Source of the DNA: Paramecium octaurelia
Lineage: Eukaryota; Ciliophora; Oligohymenophorea; Peniculida; Parameciidae
DNA length: 64,000 bases
Direction: 5' to 3'
Assembly (NCBI GenBank): GCA_905182995.1
Contig: CAJJDP010000037.1
Coordinates: 534,862 to 598,861 of the forward strand
In this document: piece after piece, positions 61,048 to 64,000 of the stretch
Position numbering within the stretch: position 1 is the first letter of the stretch
Layout: every line of letters begins with the position of its first letter
Notes under the pieces: generated by a model
Databases searched by the model: none
What the model was told of the DNA's origin: nothing
What the model saw: the letters and a program-made list of their open reading frames with translations, nothing else
Made by a program: the position numbers and the translations under genes

Positions 61048-62169
61048 ATGAACAAAAACAAATAGAACTTGAGAAAAGGTCAAAAATTCCATGTTTAAGA
61101 CCTTGATAATTAAGTTAATGCAAACCAAAATACAAAATCCTATCGAACTCGAAAATAAGTGGAGATTTTGAAAACACCATTTTCAAAGTAGATTAAACCT
61201 TCAGAAAAGTAAAGAGGGAACGAAAAAAATGCTAGAAATGCCAAATAGCTCAGTAAAGGAACAAATAAGAAAGCATCAAAAATATGTATATCTTCGAACT
61301 TTGATAAAGAAGATGTTTGTTGTGATCGACTGATTAATGAATTAGTATTGGAAAATGGAAAATAAAATGCATTTAAAAGGGTAGAGAAGGATGATGGAAG
61401 CTCAATAACAAATGAAGACAAAAAACTACAATCTTAGAATGTAGTATAATAAAATTTTATTCTTGATATGATTGCATTATAAGCAAGATCAGAATTAAGG
61501 TTCTAACTAGATTGGAAGAATCATGAATTGTAGAATGAAGAAATATCATAATATAATAATAATATATGGAAAATTTGGCCGGATGAATCATGTGATTAAG
61601 ATTCTGTAATATGTAGTAGTTATTTTTCAATTGATAAGGAAATAATAAAAAATTGTGAAATTCAAAAAAATAATATGAAAGAGATTAAAACAACAAATTA
61701 AAAAATAGAAAAACTAGAGGAATAATATTCAATTGACTTGAATAAAGTTAAATTTGAAGATAATAATACTTCATGTAGTAAAGATCAATACGATTAAATT
61801 GAATTTGGAATTTTATAGACAATTACAGCTGAGGATGAGTAAAATTCTATTCAACAAGATGACAAATCCGAAAAAGCTAAAAACTTTTATCATTTTCTTA
61901 ATGAAGCTACGTATGAAAATCCAAGTAGAGCATCATGCAAGGAAATTCACAAATTAATAAGATTAAGACATGATAAAGTATTTTAGTTTGACTTATATTT
62001 TAAGTTTTGTGTGGATGTTTTTGAGATAGATCATATCTGGTCTGATTTACAAGATTCTAAAGTACTAAATGAATTAAGTTTTCAAAAATATCTTAAGTGC
62101 ATTTAAGATATGCATGATTAAGATTTGCTATGGCTTGATCCATAAAAAAGAAAAGTATATTTGATATGA
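61048..62169 (+). CDS. Hypothetical protein, intronless
   Basis: 373 residues in one uninterrupted frame: MNKNKQNLRKGQKFHVQDLD. Lys/Asn/Glu/Gln/Ser-rich, with a basic N-terminal third, a central segment (DMIALQARSELRFQLDWKNH) and a C-terminal more ordered part (VFQFDLYFKFCVDVFEIDHI). No recognised domain or membrane segment. Intronless genes are a minority here; gene-poor flanks of 1.1 kb and 0.6 kb are also unusual in this window. Confidence 0.72.
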
Positions 62170-62785
62170 TTAAAAATATACAAATCCATAATATTAAACG
62201 TCATTTAGAGCGGATGAGATGCATAAACTCTGATGCTTTAGTTCTTTTAATATTTTTAAGATATCCATCTACTTTTCATTAAGTAGATAGTAAACAAATT
62301 CACAAACCAATCTGATATATGACCATTTTTTTCACGAAATCATAAATAAAATCTTGAATCAAATAATCATCATATCAATTCGGTTCTTCAAATTTATCAG
62401 AATTTTATGGATTATAAGTGATTTTCTTGAGAATTAATACAGTCCCAATTTATTAGGAAAATTGTATAAAAAGTGATTTTATTCAGCTTGTCCTTATAAA
62501 TACAGTTTTAAATAATATAAGAAATAATTTCAATGTAAATTGATTTCAGCTAAAAAGAACTAAGGATAAAATAAAATAAATTCCATTCAAAATAATATTT
62601 TAATACATATTAAAGATAACAACAACACGCGATTATGTAATTTGATTAGTATAGCAGATACCTAAAATTATTTTTAAAACATAAATAGAGAAATACAATT
62701 TATCAGTTTTGGATATTTTGTCTTAATTTATTAAATACAATATAATGCTAGTTATTTCTCATAAATTATATAATTTAATTACAAA
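62170..62785. other. Intergenic region
   Basis: 616 bp of AT-rich sequence; nothing recognised on either strand. Confidence 0.5.
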
Positions 62786-64000
62786 ATGAGTGTTAAAATG
62801 AAAGAAAATGAAAAAGATTTCTTATGCTCATATGGACATAAGAAAGAAGCTATTTTAATTTGGCCTAATCCAAAGTTATAGAAGAATTAGAGACTCTTAT
62901 GCTAAGAATGTGTTGAGAATTAAGATATAAATGAAAGATTAATTGGAATTAAATTGATTGTTGCCCAAATTTAAGAAGAATAGGAAAAGAAGATATAAGT
63001 ATTAGAAAATATGGTAAGGAATAAAAAACAGTCGATTGAAAAATTAATAAATATTGTTGATGAGATGAGAACAAAAGCATTTAATTTATTTGAAATAATA
63101 AATAATATTTTGAAGGATTGGATTAAGGATTTAGAATAATAAATCAAATAAGATTTCGAATATAGCTTTCATGATGAATTAGAAGCAAAAATTTTGAATT
63201 AATTTCAATCTGATGATAATGCATAATTAATAACCAAAGAAATGATGAAAATTAATAATTTTTAGCCTAAAAATTTAACATCTAGATTAAGGGAATTAAG
63301 CGAGTTTTTAGATAATAAATGCAAAGAAATATTGTAAAGCCCTATTTTAAGTACTTAAAACCTTAATCAGTGTGAATAATAATAATTTCTCCAAATAGGG
63401 AATTAATAAGGTATTTTAGAAGAAGGAGAAATCAGATTTAAGTTAATTGACTAAAGTATTAAGTAAGTTGATACTTGTAGAGCAATTGTCTTCGATATTA
63501 CTGGATCAATTATGGTATCGACCTCTGATAATGATATTAAAGTATGGAAATTTTTAAATGGATAGCTATAATTAGCATCAACTTTAGTTGGACATACCGA
63601 TTGGATATCATGTTTAGTTTATAGTAAGCAATAGAATTCCTTTATTTCAGTTGCTTTAGACTACACTATAATCTGTTGGCAATAATAGAATTAAGTTTAA
63701 TGGATTCATTCATAACCTTATTACAAACACACAGGTTTTATTAGATGCGCTATATTGAATTTAAATGAGGATTTGCTATTTTCTGGAAGTGAAGATAAAT
63801 CAATTATTATTTGGAAAGTTGATCTTAAACTAAATGAATTGACATATGATTATACGTTGGATAAACATTAGAACGGAGTTACTACATTAAGTTTAAATTA
63901 ATCAGAAACTGTATTAGTATCATGCGCATATGACACTAATTAAATTATCATTTGGGAAAGAAGTAAAGAATATAGTAAATATGAATTCAAATATCTTGTT
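62786..64000 (+). CDS. WD40-repeat protein (3' end off window)
   Basis: Open for 405 codons to the edge with no intron needed. The N-terminus has CSYGHKKEAI and CQECVENQD, a possible CxxxH/CxxC metal site, then about 150 residues of coiled coil, then WD40 repeats: VSTSDNDIKVWKFLNGQ, LVGHTDWISCLVYSKQ, ISVALDYTIICWQQ, HTGFIRCAILNLNED, FSGSEDKSIIIWKVD, CAYDTNQIIIWER. This Cys-motif, coiled-coil, WD40 plan is a large Paramecium family of unknown function. A full propeller needs seven or so blades, so several lie beyond base 64000. Confidence 0.85.

Overview
The window is ciliate macronuclear DNA, almost certainly Paramecium or a close relative. It is very AT-rich. TAA and TAG read as glutamine and TGA is the only stop. 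Genes are tightly packed on both strands and interrupted by tiny introns: those I could place are nearly all 20-31 nt, mostly GTA...TAG. Removing them restores reading frame through recognisable domains (EF-hand, MORN, RING, kinase, PI4K, PH). Standard-code reading frames break at every TAA/TAG, so coordinates below were worked out with the ciliate code. Intron placement by eye is good for many genes but not all.

Layout. 1-7320: two secreted or membrane Cys-rich proteins flank a small EF-hand protein. 7841-10659: a broken coiled-coil gene inside an unmerged assembly overlap. 11158-18290: a protein kinase with a long Q/N/P-rich 9-residue-repeat tail (also holding an unmerged overlap), then phosphatidylinositol 4-kinase. 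18291-25219: Aurora-like kinase, a small helix-turn-helix protein overlapping a small membrane protein, a myristoylation-signal pseudokinase and a Grt/Igr-like secretory-granule protein. 25628-36000: vWA protein, MORN protein, MAP kinase, DUSP-domain protein, an unknown gene, CK1-like kinase and dynein light chain. 36091-46368: a large coiled-coil protein, COG2, unknown genes, a CAMK-like kinase and an EF-hand/PH/kinase protein. 46880-54437: another kinase, small coiled-coil and unknown genes, an RNF5/185-like RING ligase and eIF2B epsilon. 54692-64000: an unresolved gene, a NET-domain protein (present twice through a third unmerged overlap), a TCD1-type tRNA t6A dehydratase, an intronless unknown protein and the start of a WD40 protein.

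No operon logic is expected. Themes are signalling (eight protein kinases or pseudokinases plus PI4K), secretion and Golgi traffic (COG2, PI4K, granule protein), ER quality control (RING), translation initiation (eIF2B epsilon) and tRNA modification (TCD). Three stop/start pairs overlap as ATGA, which is unusual for a eukaryote. The clearest structural anomaly is technical: three single-N joins, each flanked by an exact direct repeat of 1,355-1,460 bp.
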